A stretch of 64,000 nt of DNA from Platanthera guangdongensis. Lineage: Eukaryota > Streptophyta > Magnoliopsida > Asparagales > Orchidaceae. The notes beneath the pieces are model-generated. The model saw only the letters and a program-made list of their open reading frames with translations. It did no database searches and was not told the origin of the DNA. Positions within the stretch are counted from its first letter, which is position 1. Every line of letters starts with the position of its first letter. The DNA is taken from positions 115,378,568 to 115,442,567 of the forward strand of contig CM077153.1 in NCBI GenBank assembly GCA_039583875.1. The letters are read 5' to 3'. The translations under genes and the position numbers were made by a program. Shown here in pieces: positions 1 to 10,656 of the stretch.

Positions 1-165
1 AGGCCCATCTAGGGGCCCATTCTTCCCTCTTCTCTCTCTCTCTATTTGTATTAGTCCCATATCTTGGATTGAGATTTCTCTCTTCCTTCTTCCCCTATAT
101 AAATGTATTCATATTTGTAATTATCAATTCAAGAAGTATATACAAGGTTTGGAGCTTTCTCTATA
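1..165 (+). repeat. 5' LTR of copia-A (left end cut by window)
   Basis: Bases 1-165 repeat 4450-4617, including a CT microsatellite and the segment ending CTTTCTCTA. A TATA-box-like CTATATAAAT lies at 95-104 and is the likely promoter. The LTR is short (about 188 bp when complete). Confidence 0.9.
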
Positions 166-180
166 TGGTATCAAAGCCAG
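166..180 (+). other. Primer binding site of copia-A
   Basis: TGGTATCAAAGCCAG follows the LTR directly. It resembles the initiator-Met tRNA 3' end complement (TGGTATCAGAGC...) used by most plant copia elements, with a substitution. Confidence 0.8.
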
Positions 181-1290
181 CGATTCCGACCTCGCGGTCT
201 CCCTTTCTCTAACCGCCCAGCTTGTCTCCTGTCCGCTATTCCTCTGCGATCTTGCACTCTACTCGCACCGGGTAGCGGCCTGTTCTACCCGTCCCTTCTC
301 TCAGCGGCTTCTCCCTTGTTAAACCGCTGCCCTCTCCTCTTCTTCTCTTCCTCCCGTGGATCCACCCCTCCGTCCTTTTATACCCTCTCATCTCACCCCG
401 TGGGCCCCACTTCCTTCTGCGGCTTCTCTTGCCGCTTGCGATTTCTCTCCTCTAGCCGCTCCTTCTCTCTCTCCTCTAGCCGCTCGAGTTCCTACTCGCG
501 GCCTCTCTCCTCTAGCCGCTCGAGTTCCTACTCGCGGCCTCTCTCCTCTAGCCGCTCGAGTTCCTACTCGCGGCCTCTCTCCTCTAGCCGCTCGAGTTCC
601 TACTCGCGGTCTCTCTCTTCTACCTGCTCGAGTTCTCTACCAGCCTCTCTGGAGGCCTGTTCATTCTCGCCGCGACCTGTTGTCTGTCCGCCACCTCGCT
701 CTCTGCTTGTTTGCGGACTGCCTTGCCTGCGCCTTGTTCCTGCTTGCCGTCGTCCGTTTCCCTATCCGCCTGTCTCTACTCGCGGTTTCTCTGTTCGCTG
801 TTGAGATCTGCCTGACCGTGCGAGCTGTCTCTTTCTCGCCCGCATCTTGGTCGCGGTCTCCTGCTCTCCTTCCCTCTGCCCGCTGCGAACGTCTTTCCCT
901 GTTCGCTCCGCCTTTGGTCGCGGCCTCATCCAGCTGCTTGTGTTTTTCTACACCTTGACCGGGCGGTCTCTGCTCTAGTCGCGCCGGCTATCCTGTCGTG
1001 CGGATTGCTCTTATCCACCGGCCTCTCCCTCTCTTCTTGCGGACTGCTCCTGTCCGCTGCGGCCTGCATCCTGTGCTTTGCCGCTTCTGTGTTCATCTAG
1101 ACCGTGCGGACTGCTCCTTTGTTTCCGCATTTGGGTCGCGATCTGCCTAATCGCTGGTGTAACCACGCGGCCTGTTCCTGTTGCCAGGTGTTTGCTTCTG
1201 TTGCGATCTTCTCTTATCCGCTGCGACCTCTGTTTCTAGCCGCTGGTGCGTTGTCGCCGTGTCTACTGCGGACTTCTCCTTGCAACATGA
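181..1290 (+). other. Pyrimidine-rich leader in the place of gag
   Basis: This 1.1-kb stretch lies between the PBS and the protease motif, where gag normally sits. It is very C/T-rich and built from degenerate variants of CTCGCGG, GCCGCT and TGCGGACTGCTCC. Overlapping open frames (316-804, 356-958) encode only Ser/Arg/Pro/Leu repeats. I see no gag helical domain and no CCHC knuckle. The stretch could be a replaced gag, an expanded untranslated leader or captured sequence; I cannot tell which. Confidence 0.6.
465..608 (+). repeat. 36-bp tandem repeat, about four copies
   Basis: The unit CTCTCTCCTCTAGCCGCTCG plus 16 more bases recurs with exact 36-base spacing (TCTAGCCGCT begins near 475, 511, 547 and 583). 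As 36 is a multiple of three, each frame shows a 12-residue repeat such as LSPLAARVPTRG. Copies are almost identical, so the expansion is recent. Confidence 0.9.
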
Positions 1291-1329
1291 TCGGCTGTCC
1301 TCCGGGCTCCGTGGTGTCTGTTTCCGATG

Positions 1330-1468
1330 CTGGTACTTCATGCCTCGCTCATAGCTCATCCTGGATTTTGGATTCCGGGGCCTCTCACCACATTACATCA
1401 CGGAAACCACCTCAATATTTGCCCTCCGTGCATCCCCAGTTCATTACTGTTGTTAGTGGACCACTCTT
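1330..1468 (+). pseudogene. pol: Copia-A aspartic protease fragment
   Basis: The frame starting at 1104 carries WILDSGASHHIT, the plant copia protease active site (D-S-G). Similarity then stops, and the downstream protease/GAG-pre-integrase stretch (…SALHVPGSPFNLL…) is in the other frame from about 1469. The frame change lies between about 1440 and 1470. Protease would process the polyprotein inside the virus-like particle; this copy cannot make it in one frame. Confidence 0.75.
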
Positions 1469-2737
1469 CCCGTCTCTGGTGCTACAGATATTCGCCTCAC
1501 TCCCTCCATTACTCTTCGATCTGCCCTTCATGTTCCGGGCTCTCCGTTCAACCTTCTCTCTATTGGCCGACTCACTGCTGACCTCGATTGTACTGTTAAT
1601 TTTTCTTCTAACTCATGTGTTGTGCAGGATCGCAAGACGCAAACCATCATTGGAAAAGGGCATATGTCAAATGGGCTCTATATCCTTAACCCGTCTCCTC
1701 CCACAGTGCTGACGTCCATCAGCTCCGTTGACTGGCACCGCCGTCTGGGTCATGCTCCTCTCAACATCCTCAAAAAATCTCTCCCCGACGTGTCCGAGTT
1801 CACATGTGAGTCCTGTATCTATGGGAAACATCATCGCTCTACGTTCTCCCCACATCCTTCTCGGCGTCCTGCTCCCTTTGATCTTGTTCACTCCGATATT
1901 TGGGGACCTTACAAAATTACAAGTGTTTTTGGATACCACTACTTTGTCACATTTGTCGATGACTACTCTCGGGTGACCTGGCTGTACCTCCTTCGTGACC
2001 GCTCTGAATTACCCGGTGTATTCCGTACCTTCTTTATTGAAATTCGCAACCAGTTCTCCACAACCATCAAAACCCTCCGCACCGATAATGCCCGTGAATA
2101 CACTAGTCATACCTTCTCTCACCTCTGTGCGGAGTTTGGGGTCATCCATCAGACCTCCTGTGTCTATACCCCTCAACAAAATGGCGTTGCTGAACGCAAG
2201 AATCGACATCTGCTCGAGTTCACCCGCTCCCTTATGCTTCAGATGAATGTTCCAAAACAATATTGGAACTTTGCGGTTTCCACCGCTTGCACTCTTATTA
2301 ATCGTCTGCCCTCATCTATCCTCAATTTTGCGGTTCCCTACAATCTCCTTTTTTCTTCCCACCCTACATTCTCCATCACCCCCCGCGTGTTTGGTTGTGT
2401 GTGTTTTGTTCATCATCTTGGCCCGTCCACTGACAAACTTGCTCCCCGTGCCACTAAATATATGTTTGTGGGCTACTCTCGCACTCAGAAGGGCTACACT
2501 TGTTTTTCTCCCACGGACCGCAAGGTGGTTACTTCTGCTGATGTCACCTTACTCGAACATCAGCCATACTACTCTCCATCTACTGACCCTCCTGTTCTGC
2601 CACCTCTCCCGCGACCTGTTATCCCCGTCACGTCCACCATCCCACATCTACCTTCCCCACCCATCCCACCTAAACCACCTACACCACCAGTCATTCGTGT
2701 CTACACTCGACGTCCTCCCTCGTCTACTACCCCATGA
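1469..2737 (+). pseudogene. pol: Copia-A GAG-pre-integrase and integrase
   Basis: The reading frame stays open from about 1469 to a TGA at 2735-2737; the first ATG is at 1622. The H-H-C-C zinc finger is visible (WHRRLGH … CESCIYGKH). The rve core shows its D-D-E residues in DLVHSDIWGPY, LRTDNAREY and PQQNGVAERKNRH. A proline-rich linker follows (PSPPIPPKPPTPP). Integrase would insert the cDNA into host chromosomes. After the TGA the same frame continues with recognisable linker sequence up to about 2915, so the stop is a lesion and not a natural terminus. Confidence 0.9.
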
Positions 2738-4461
2738 GAGCTGCCCCGCTCTAATGATGCTTTGCACCCTGCGGATCCGACGACTGCTTCCACTGCCCAC
2801 TCGATGACCAACTTTGTCTCTCTTCACCACCTCTCTCCGGAACTCCGTCAGAGTGCTCTCTCTTTATCCTCCACCTCCACTCCTACTTCTGTACAGGAGG
2901 CTCTTCACCACCCCGGATGGCGGCGACCATGGAAGATGAAATGCGGGCTCTCTGGGCCAACCACACTTGGGATCTGGTTCCTCTTCCTGCCGGCCAATCC
3001 TGTGTTAGCTGCAAGTGGCTCTTTGTTATTAAACATGCGGCGGATGACACCGTTGAACGTCTCAAGGCCCGCCTTGTGGCCCGGGGTTTTACTCAGCAAC
3101 AGGGCCTTCATTATGAGGAAACGTTCTCCCCAGTGGCCAAAATGAACACTGTCCGAGTTCTTCTATCCTTGGCTGTTCACCGTCATTGGCCTCTTTATCA
3201 GCTGGATGTTAAGAACGCCTTCCTCAATGGTGATCTTCAGGAGACTGTTTATATGTATCAATCTCCCGGGTTTGAGACCACGGGGGAGTCTCGGGTTTGT
3301 CATCTTCGGAAATCCATTTATGGTCTCAAACAATCCCCGCGCGCTTGGTTTGACAAATTCAGCACGGTAGTCCGCAATATTGGCTTCACTATGAGCTCAG
3401 CTGACTTCTCTCTCTTCACTCGACATCGGCCAACCGGAACAGTGAGTCTACTTGTCTATGTTGACGATATCCTCATTACTGGCGACGATACTACAGGGAT
3501 ACAACATACCAAGCAACAATTGAACTCAGCCTTTCAGACCAAAGATCTTGGTAACCTACGGTATTTCCTCGGGCTTGAGGTTGCACGACGGCCTGATGGT
3601 CTTGTTTTATCCCAAAGGAAATATTGTATGGATCTTCTTTATAATGCTGGCTATTCAGGATGCAAACCTACGGATACTCCAATGGACGCGAATCACAGGC
3701 TATCGGCCCATAGCTCTGACGCCGATGAGCTGCTTTCGAATCCGGAATACTACAGACGCCTGGTTGGGAAACTGATCTACCTTACAGTTACCCGACCAGA
3801 CATCTCCTTTGCCGTTGGAGTTGTGAGTCGATTTATGCATGCACCGAGGACATCTCATCTCCAAGCTGTCCAGCGCATTCTTCGGTATCTCAAGAACGCT
3901 CCGGGACAAGGGCTTGTGTACAAACCATCCACTTCTTTATCCCTTGTCGCTTACTCTGACGCTGACTATGCCGGGTCCCTTGATGATAGGCGTTCCACAA
4001 CAGGGTTTTGTACTTACTTCGGTGGACATCTCATAACCTGGCGTAGCAAGAAACAGAATGTGGATGCTCGCTCTTCTGCTGAAGCTGAGTACCGCGCTAT
4101 GGCTGCTGTTGTTTCAGAGTTGACTTGGCTTGAGAGCCTTCTGAGAGACCTGAGTGTTCGTCTCTCATCGCCAGCGACCCTATTTTGTGACAGTCAAGCG
4201 ACAATCCATATTGCCAAGAATCCTGTATTTCACGAACGCACAAAGCATATTGAAGTTGACTGTCACTTCATCAGAGAAAAGGTACAGGCAAAGAAGATAA
4301 ATTTAGAGCATGTTCCTGCTGCAAGCCAAGTTGCTGACATCCTGACTAAAGCTCTCTCACGGCCTCTATACTACCAGTTTTTATCCAAGCTTGGTGCCTA
4401 CGACTTGTACGCTCCAGCTTGCGGGGGAGTGTTAGAAAAGCCTACTTTAAGGCCCATCTAG
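2738..4461 (+). pseudogene. pol: Copia-A reverse transcriptase and RNase H
   Basis: Up to about 2915 the integrase frame continues (SVQEALHHPGW). The RT then runs in another frame, open from an ATG at 2917 to 4461. The RT shows TWDLVPLP, DVKNAFLNGDL and the catalytic YVDDILITG. RNase H shows YSDADYAGSLDDRRS, SAEAEYRA and FCDSQATIHIA. Both enzymes look chemically complete, so the 514-residue ORF could be translated only if initiated internally. The frame runs about 30 bases into the 3' LTR. The frameshift and upstream stop make this a pseudogene within a gag-pol polyprotein. Confidence 0.88.
4421..4429 (+). other. Polypurine tract of copia-A
   Basis: GCGGGGGAG lies directly before the 3' LTR start TGTTAGAAAA; it is the plus-strand primer site. 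It overlaps the last RNase H codons. Confidence 0.8.
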
Positions 4462-4617
4462 GGGCCCATTCTTCCCTCTCTCTCTCTCTCTCTCTATTTG
4501 TATTAGTCCCACATCTTGGATTGAGATTTCTCTCTTCCTTCTTCCCCTATATAAATGTATTCATATTTGTAATTATCAATTCAAGAAGTATATACAAGGT
4601 TTGGAGCTTTCTCTACA
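4430..4617 (+). repeat. 3' LTR of copia-A
   Basis: This 188-bp repeat begins TGTTAG and ends CTCTACA. It matches 1-165 with a longer CT run and about two substitutions. TATA-like CTATATAAAT lies at 4547-4556. Confidence 0.9.
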
Positions 4618-4883
4618 GATCTTTTAAATCAGAGCTTGCTTGCTTAGGTCTTCATTAACTTCTGTTTGTCGTTATTATCTGCACTATTGTTTTTTTCTCT
4701 CTCTTGAAGCACTTGCAGAAGAATTATTGTCAAACACAGAATGCGTACAAATGTTTGTCCACTTACGCGCGTGTACGGACCCTAGGCCAGTCTATATTTG
4801 AAAATACTTGTGAAATTTTGCTTGCGTCGCATTTTTTTTAAATATGAACATGAATTTTAAAATAAAAAACAGGAATTCGGGAA
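4618..4883. other. Short unassigned spacer
   Basis: This is flanking sequence between copia-A and the next gypsy tail. I see no motif, repeat or ORF that I recognise. Confidence 0.5.
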
Positions 4884-5672
4884 TGCATCAATACTCCTCT
4901 CAAGTCCCAACCCAGTGAGTCAACAGAGTCTTTTATCCAGCATGTGCATACATTTCGTGAGTTTGTCCGTAAGAAAATTGCATCAAGTAATGATTACTAT
5001 AAAGATCAAGTAGATCAACACTGGAGTGAATAAACCTTTGAGGCGGGAGAACAAGTGGTGATTCACATACGACCCAAGAGGGCTCCACAAGGACCAATAA
5101 AGAAATTTAGCGCTCGCCGAATGAGCCCCTATACAGTCGTGCGGCGAATTGGTACGAATGCTTATGAAATTGACATCCCTCTGGGCATGGGCATTTGCCG
5201 AGTATTCAACCTAGAGGATCCGACTCCTTATTACGAGGAGCACGCGTATGTTGATCCCTCCACACCCATATAGAGTCTCAGCTTCCTTTGGTCCCTACCA
5301 GTCCATCCCTACTTCCACCTGAGGAGTCACTCCTTGAGGGCCACTTTGCACCATCGACGGTCCCACTGGTCCACTAGTCAGACGGAGATACATTATAGGC
5401 AGAGCCACTTACTTCTACCAGCGACATACTTGAGATCGTCGGTCATGACCTCTATACTGCAAGCGGGCAAGATATTGTGCATTATCTTGTCTGCTGGAAC
5501 GGTCGCCCGCTAGATGATGCTGAATGAATTTCTTCAGAGAAGCTCGGGAGACTCGCCCCGCATCTACACATAAAGTACGACCGTTTTCATTCACCAGAGA
5601 TTAGTGCTTTCAAGCCGGGGGTAGTTGATAGCGCGCCATGCCCGACACAGGTCTATTCCCGCAGGAGGCAGT
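4884..5672 (+). pseudogene. pol: Chromovirus integrase C-terminus and chromodomain-like tail (gypsy-4 remnant)
   Basis: Translation with stops gives ESTESFIQHVHTFREFV, then an open block (5055-5273) with RRMSPYTVVRRIGTNAYEID and VFNLEDPTPYYEE. A chromodomain-like stretch follows (HYLVCWNGRPLDD … LGRLAPHL) and ends across a PPT. Gypsy-2 and gypsy-3 in this window carry closely similar segments, so it belongs to the same family. At least two in-frame stops interrupt it, and everything upstream (gag to integrase core) is missing. The chromodomain of chromoviruses is thought to steer integration to particular chromatin. Confidence 0.8.
5611..5625 (+). other. Polypurine tract of gypsy-4 remnant
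   Basis: CAAGCCGGGGGTAGT precedes TGATAGCG, which resembles the TGATG… LTR starts of the other gypsy elements here. Confidence 0.5.
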
Positions 5673-6584
5673 GAAATGCTACCCGTTCGGGCGATCTGAG
5701 TCAACGATTCACCCGGATGGCCGTTTCGACTATGTTTGATGAATGATTTTATATTTTTTAAGTTATATTTAGTGCCCGATCAGCTTGGACGTTGTGGACC
5801 ATCTGATTTGGATGCCCTAATCTTCAGTTGTGTACTTATACATGCAGGTTACGGTGTGTGGGCATCGATGCTTAAGTTCTCTACTTGCCTGCAAATCTTG
5901 TGAGTCACTCCTCCTCTGCCCCTCTACTTGCTTGCAGAACCATCGCCGAGTCTCTAGCAACCCTGTGAGCCCCTCCTCCACCTCTCCCCTTACCCGCAAC
6001 GCCCTCGCCTACCCTCCATCAACTCTGTGAGCCGCTCCCCCTCCGTCTCTGACCCTCCCCTCCCCTTCCTAACCCCCTACAACCATTGAATACTCCACCC
6101 CCTTCAAGAATCCCATTCATCCTCCCTCAAATTCACCACTATCTAGCCTCCAACCTCCTCCATAGGCCGTATTTAGCTGCTGTTCAGCCACCCACAACCC
6201 TTAACTTCGTCACTCGCCATTGGATCGTCATCAAGTACCACCTTCACCGCCGCCTGCATGTGTAAGTCGTAGTTTGGAGTTTATTTCTTTCTATTGTTGC
6301 GCACTTGCACTTCATCTGCAGTTGTTGTCATTGTTGTTTGCTATTAGTATTGGATGGCATTTGACTTGCAGGGTTTATTCAACAAATGATTAAAATATTT
6401 GCGCCTTGGTTGCTTTGTGAATTAAGCTTGTTTTTCTTTAATTAAAGTTTGTGAATGCATGTGCCTCTGTTAGTCTTATAGTAATTAATTATTGTTGCTA
6501 ATCTTACCGCGAACTACCTCTTGCATTATTGTATTTAGGTATGCATTTAGCATGTTCAACTTGAGTCGACCTGCTACTGCATCA
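5626..6584 (+). repeat. Probable 3' LTR of gypsy-4 remnant
   Basis: It starts TGAT after the PPT and its first about 60 bases weakly resemble the gypsy-3 LTR (…GTCTATTC.CGC…). The right end is proposed at TACTGCATCA because the gypsy-1 LTR ends TGCATCA. No partner LTR exists in the window. Inside are a pyrimidine-rich stretch (5860-6110) and AT-rich sequence, with no gene. Confidence 0.35.
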
Positions 6585-8046
6585 GACTCACACAATAATG
6601 ATCGGTCAAGCTAATCTTCTCAAGCAAACATAGAACACACCTATATTCCACTTCATTCCTCTTCCAAAAGTTAGGTCTCCAAGCCTCTTCCAAATTGAAT
6701 AAATATTCCGACTAACAAAAATAGCTTCATAGGGCACCATGGTCCCAAATACACTATGATAGAACCCGAAAAATGACACTATCAAGTCCAAAATCAGTAA
6801 ACTAAAAAGGGAAGGGAAGAAGAGAAGGATCCTACGTTTGCCACCGGTGGAGACAGGCAATGGGTGCTGCCCCTCAGATATGAGCTTGTTGCCTCACCAT
6901 GTTTGATTAATGTAATGGTAAGAAATGGAAATTCACCACATGATATCTCAAGTAATAAGAGCTAGGGGTTCCTGGAAGAAGCTTGGCAACAACAAAAGAC
7001 TGATGATTTTTCTCACTCAGAATACTCCATGTCAACCTAAGAATGTTGAGCGGCTCTTATACAATGAATATATTTACCAGTGGATCTCAAATCTCTTTAC
7101 CAAAAATAAACCATTAACATAACATTCTATCCATCCAGTATTTAAAATTAAATCGAAAGCTCCATCAACTAGCATTATGGATGCCTACATAAGCGACAGC
7201 CGAGAAAAATACTCAGTGCTGGCTCTAGTTAATGCAATAACCTAAGGTGGAGGTTCCGACAATGGGGAAGAGTTGGGGAACCTTCGGAAGGGTGTTCAAA
7301 AAATGGGTAAGATGGTCTCCTAAAATGCTATCAATTATCTCTAAGCATGCATGTCCTTGTTTTGATGTGTTCTTAATTGTCTTTGATGAGATGATACTAA
7401 TTTCTTTTCTCATAGATGCAATTTTTCTAGAAAGTAAATTATTGTAATATGCCTCAATTTCTACAACTACACAATAAACCTTGTATAATAATCTTTTGTA
7501 GGCTGTAGTTTAATTCATACTGAATTTCATTCCTTGATCATATTTGAAACAATTAATGGTAATAAATTAATCTATAGACAAATATATTTTAACTATAATA
7601 TCTTTAATCTTTGCCGTTTGCATCATACACACACAACACACTAGCATCACCTTGTTTGCACTTATTAACTTGGGCAATTTATCAATAATATATTCATATA
7701 GGAGACAGAAGTTTACAAAGGTGGGGAAATTAATAGTGTTGATAAATAAAATAAATAATTAAAAAAAGTAGCTCGTATCCGAAATAAAATATTATAACAA
7801 GTACAAATTGTAGAATTGAAAATATTTTTAATATTGTATAAGAATTTTATTTTGATAGTATTAAGCTTACAACAAATAAACAAATTAAAATATATATCTT
7901 TGATTGATTTTATTTGATTATAAAGTCTTTCTATGCTTAATATGTTTATGTTAAAATTATATAAATACCAGCTAATAAAATTGTTGATTTTTTCACATTT
8001 CTTGTGATTTGAAATAATAAATAGTGTGAATTATTTATAAAAAATT
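6585..8046. other. AT-rich intergenic sequence
   Basis: Short open frames (6606-6860, 6925-7122, 7247-7447) show no recognisable domain and unremarkable composition. From about 7450 the sequence is strongly AT-rich. I see nothing I can name. Confidence 0.5.
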
Positions 8047-8404
8047 GATTATAAGAATAACATAGAACAAAATAATAAGATTATTTGATTTAAACATACA
8101 CAATATATTATATATAAGTGATTTAGACATATATTGCTAGATTGCTAACATAACATTAAGTAAAATAGTGAATGATAAGTTAAAATGTCGTGTCGGCCGA
8201 TATATCTGGAAAAATCGGATATATTGACCTATATTTTCAAAAGGAAAATCATTTTTTTTAGAAAAAATATATTTTTACCCTAAAAATGGCATATCAGCAG
8301 ACTCGAACATGTTGGCAGACATGTCGGTGGATATTTAAAATAAGCATACTGCTTGATAGAGAAAACAAAAAACACCGGGCTTGCGCCAATAAGGAGTGAG
8401 CAGT
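8047..8404. repeat. Unit 1 of a 358-bp tandem repeat
   Basis: The unit starts GATTATAAGAATAAC and contains TAAGTGATTTAGACATATAT, TCGTGTCGGCCG and CACCGGGCTTGCGCC. Unit 2 begins at 8405 with the same motifs in the same order. The family of this repeat is unknown to me. Confidence 0.8.
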
Positions 8405-8570
8405 GATTATAAGAATAACACATTAAAAGAACAAATAATAAGTCTAATGTATTTAAATATACATAATATATTATATATATAAGTGATTTAGACATATATT
8501 GCTAGATTGTTAATATAACATTAAACAAAATAGCGAACAATATGTTCAAAAGTCGTGTCGGCCGTTATAT
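8405..8570. repeat. Unit 2 of the 358-bp repeat, left part
   Basis: It matches the start of unit 1 down to TCGTGTCGGCCG and is then interrupted by the LINE 3' end at 8571. Its right part reappears at about 52994-53165. Confidence 0.8.
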
Positions 8571-9142
8571 AGCAACAACACAACAACACCACTCAAACCT
8601 TTATCCCACTATAGTGGGGTCAGCTATATGGATCCTTTGTCGCCATTGTGCCCTACCTTTTGTCATAATCTCACTAATGCCTAAATACATCATGTCTTTC
8701 CTTATAATTTCATTCCAAGTCTTTATTGGTCTACCCCTCCCTCGTTTTACATGTCTAGTGACTAGACTCTCACAACGCCTAATAGGGGCCTCTAATGGTC
8801 TCTTTTGTACATGCCCAAACTATCTTAGTCGAGCTTCTCGCATCCTATCTGCAATTGGTGCTACTCCTGTCTTATCTCTGATACATTCATTCCTAATTTT
8901 TTCCAGTCTCGTGTGTCCACACATCCACCGAAGCATTTTCATCTCCACAACACCCATTTTTTGCTTATGTACACAATTCACTACCCAACACTCAAAACCA
9001 TAGAGCATTGTTGGTCTAATTGCAGTACGATAAAACTTGCCCTTAAGTTTTAATGGTACCTTACGATCACATAAGATCCCTGACGCGCCTCTCCACTTCT
9101 ACCAACCTGCTTGGATTCTATATGTCACATCTTTATCAATAC
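8571..9142 (-). mobile_element. RTE-type LINE, 3' part
   Basis: On the minus strand the element ends in a GTTGTTGTG-type short repeat (plus strand AGCAACAACACAACAACA) and not in poly(A), as RTE-clade LINEs do. The coding part matches the plant RTE C-terminus. The 5' part lies at 50666-52993; gypsy-1 and its duplication CTCTG (9143-9147) separate them. An exact LINE duplication was not found; ATAT flanks both ends. Confidence 0.85.
8590..9142 (-). pseudogene. RTE LINE RT C-terminal region
   Basis: Reading the minus strand: FYRTAIRPTMLYGFECWVV, MKMLRWMCGHTR, GVAPIADRMREARL, FGHVQKRPLEAPIRR and RGRPIKTWNEIIRKDMM, ending ADPTIVG then a stop. This is the conserved tail of plant RTE reverse transcriptases. 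In-frame stops replace Trp codons at two places (near 8820 and upstream of KWRGASG), so the copy is dead. Confidence 0.85.
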
Positions 9143-9147
9143 CTCTG

Positions 9148-10325
9148 TGATGCAGGCTACGTCATCCGACGAACCGCCACGGACAAACGACACCGAAGGA
9201 CTCTCACGTTCCAATTCTACGCTCGCACCAATAAAACACAACACACCCGATTTTGCGATATTATTATTACAATGCTAACGTACGGGTTCGCCACACCCTT
9301 AGAGATCAAATAGAAGCTACGAGCCAATATTCTCTCAAGCGTAAAGGATCTACCCGACCCGGTCGAGCGTGTGTTGTACTAAAAGAGATCCACCGAAAAT
9401 GAACGATTTCGGAAAAGGTAGATCTCCCCCATCAAAAAGAAAACGAGCTCCGCCAATCCTCACGAATTTAAATAGATCAAGAGAAACAACAAAAATCGTT
9501 TGGATCAAAAATCACGATGAAATCAAAATTTGGCAAACAACGCCAAACAAGACACCAAAAGATTTATCTAAGATGGAAGCACTCAAAAGTAGAAATTTCG
9601 TTACCCCAATCGGAAGATGATTCCGATGAAAGATTCGCTCTTCTACTGTTCCGCCGGTGTCACGCCGAATGGAGAGAAACACGTCCGCCTTCCTCGATTC
9701 ACGTTGGAGAAGATTCGTCATTGGAAGTGGGAATGATCTTGGCCGAGATCCACCAAGAAGGGAAGGAACTTGATGGGCCGAACCCTAGGGGGGAGAGCCT
9801 AGAAGTGGCAGAACTCCAAGAAGGGGGGGGAGCCTTCAGGTTGTAAGGATTGGGAGAGGGTGAGGGAGTTGTGGTGGAGAATAAAGGAAGGAAGAGGGGG
9901 AGAGGTGGTGGCCGAATGAGGAAGAGAGAGGGGGGCCGGAGGAGGGGGAAGAGCAAGGGGAAATCTCAATTAGGGTTAACTTTTCTTTTCATTCATCAAT
10001 AATTAAAAATCTCATACACAGCCTTATATAAGACTCACAAAAATCCATGCTATATGCAGCCCAACTTAAAACAATATATGGCTAAACGCAGGCCAAAATT
10101 AAAACATGAATCTGGATAAATACAGCCCAGATTTAAAAGCAAATAACAAGGAAATTAAATAAAACAAAAGCAAGATAAGAGAACGTCTTGCGCTGAGGGC
10201 GGAGGTTGTAGCGTCGATCAACAATGTCTTTGCGGGGCCGCAAGTCCTTGGTTGGAGAGGGCGAGGGATCTTCCGTAAGCATGTCGACACCATCATCAAC
10301 ATGTCGGTGGTTGTCGTCTCCATCA
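9148..10325 (-). repeat. 3' LTR of gypsy-1
   Basis: This 1178-bp LTR matches 37193-37780 and 50254-50660. A TATA-like CTTATATAAG lies near 10022-10031 and would read on the minus strand. About 185 bases around it (roughly 9997-10185) are absent from the 5' copy. Open frames inside (9369-9620, 9517-9846) are not genes. Confidence 0.9.
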
Positions 10326-10530
10326 ATCCTCCCCCGCTCGAAGGTACTCATCATCGATGAGTTGACTTGAATGTACTTGCGCAGAAGAGCATCATCCAAA
10401 AGAGCCACCTCCGATTCAAGTAGCCAAAAGTCATCAGAAGCTGGGCGATCACGCCACCAGATTAAGTAGCGGCGAATGTCACCACTTGGAGATGCGAGCA
10501 CTTCATCATTGATTTGTCAGGCAAAAAGAA
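10133..10530 (-). pseudogene. pol: Gypsy-1 chromodomain-like tail running into the 3' LTR
   Basis: The frame shows RRYLIWWRDRPASDDFWLLE and ALLRKYIQ, a chromodomain-like fold signature at the end of chromovirus pol. It continues through the PPT (encoding ERGRIDG) for about 190 bases into the LTR and stops at 10133. It is separated from the integrase frame (stop at 10657) by a frame change. The domain would bind modified histones or heterochromatin proteins; that is family knowledge. Confidence 0.7.
10326..10340 (-). other. Polypurine tract of gypsy-1
   Basis: On the minus strand CGAGCGGGGGAGGAT directly precedes the LTR start TGATGGAG. The integrase/chromodomain frame reads through it. Confidence 0.85.
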
Positions 10531-10656
10531 GGTCTTGGAGAACCTTGGAAAATCATTAGTCAAAGAAGGAGAAAAAGTTTCTACATCAACATTCAACGTA
10601 CCTCTACTGGAAACCGTGGGAGAGAGCGATCCAGGAACAAGCTCACCCCCAACCCA

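Larger units (their letters stand above)
1..4617 (+). mobile_element. Ty1/copia LTR retrotransposon (copia-A), gag not detectable
   Basis: The element has two direct terminal repeats, a PBS directly after the left one, a PPT directly before the right one, and pol domains in copia order (protease, GAG-pre-integrase, integrase, RT, RNase H). The first about 20 bases of the left LTR lie outside the window, so the target-site duplication cannot be checked. Apart from CT-repeat length the two LTRs differ at only about two positions by eye, which implies a recent insertion. Pol nevertheless has frame changes near 1440-1470 and 2915 and a TGA at 2735-2737, and no gag is visible. I infer a non-autonomous copy. 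Confidence 0.9.

Noticed and set aside
465..608. 36-bp repeats resembling CRISPR repeats
   Set aside because: The copies abut directly with no spacers, and the context is a plant retrotransposon.
1147..1359. Antisense ORF in the copia-A leader
   Set aside because: It is the complement of pyrimidine-rich repeats and shows no domain.
2735..2737. TGA in copia-A as programmed readthrough
   Set aside because: Other lesions occur in the same pol and no readthrough context is evident; a mutation is simpler.
6606..7447. Short ORFs in the AT-rich left spacer as genes
   Set aside because: They are under 90 codons, with no motifs and no supporting context.
9053..9846. Several small ORFs in the gypsy-1 LTR
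   Set aside because: They lie in LTR sequence, are not kept in the other LTR and have no domain.
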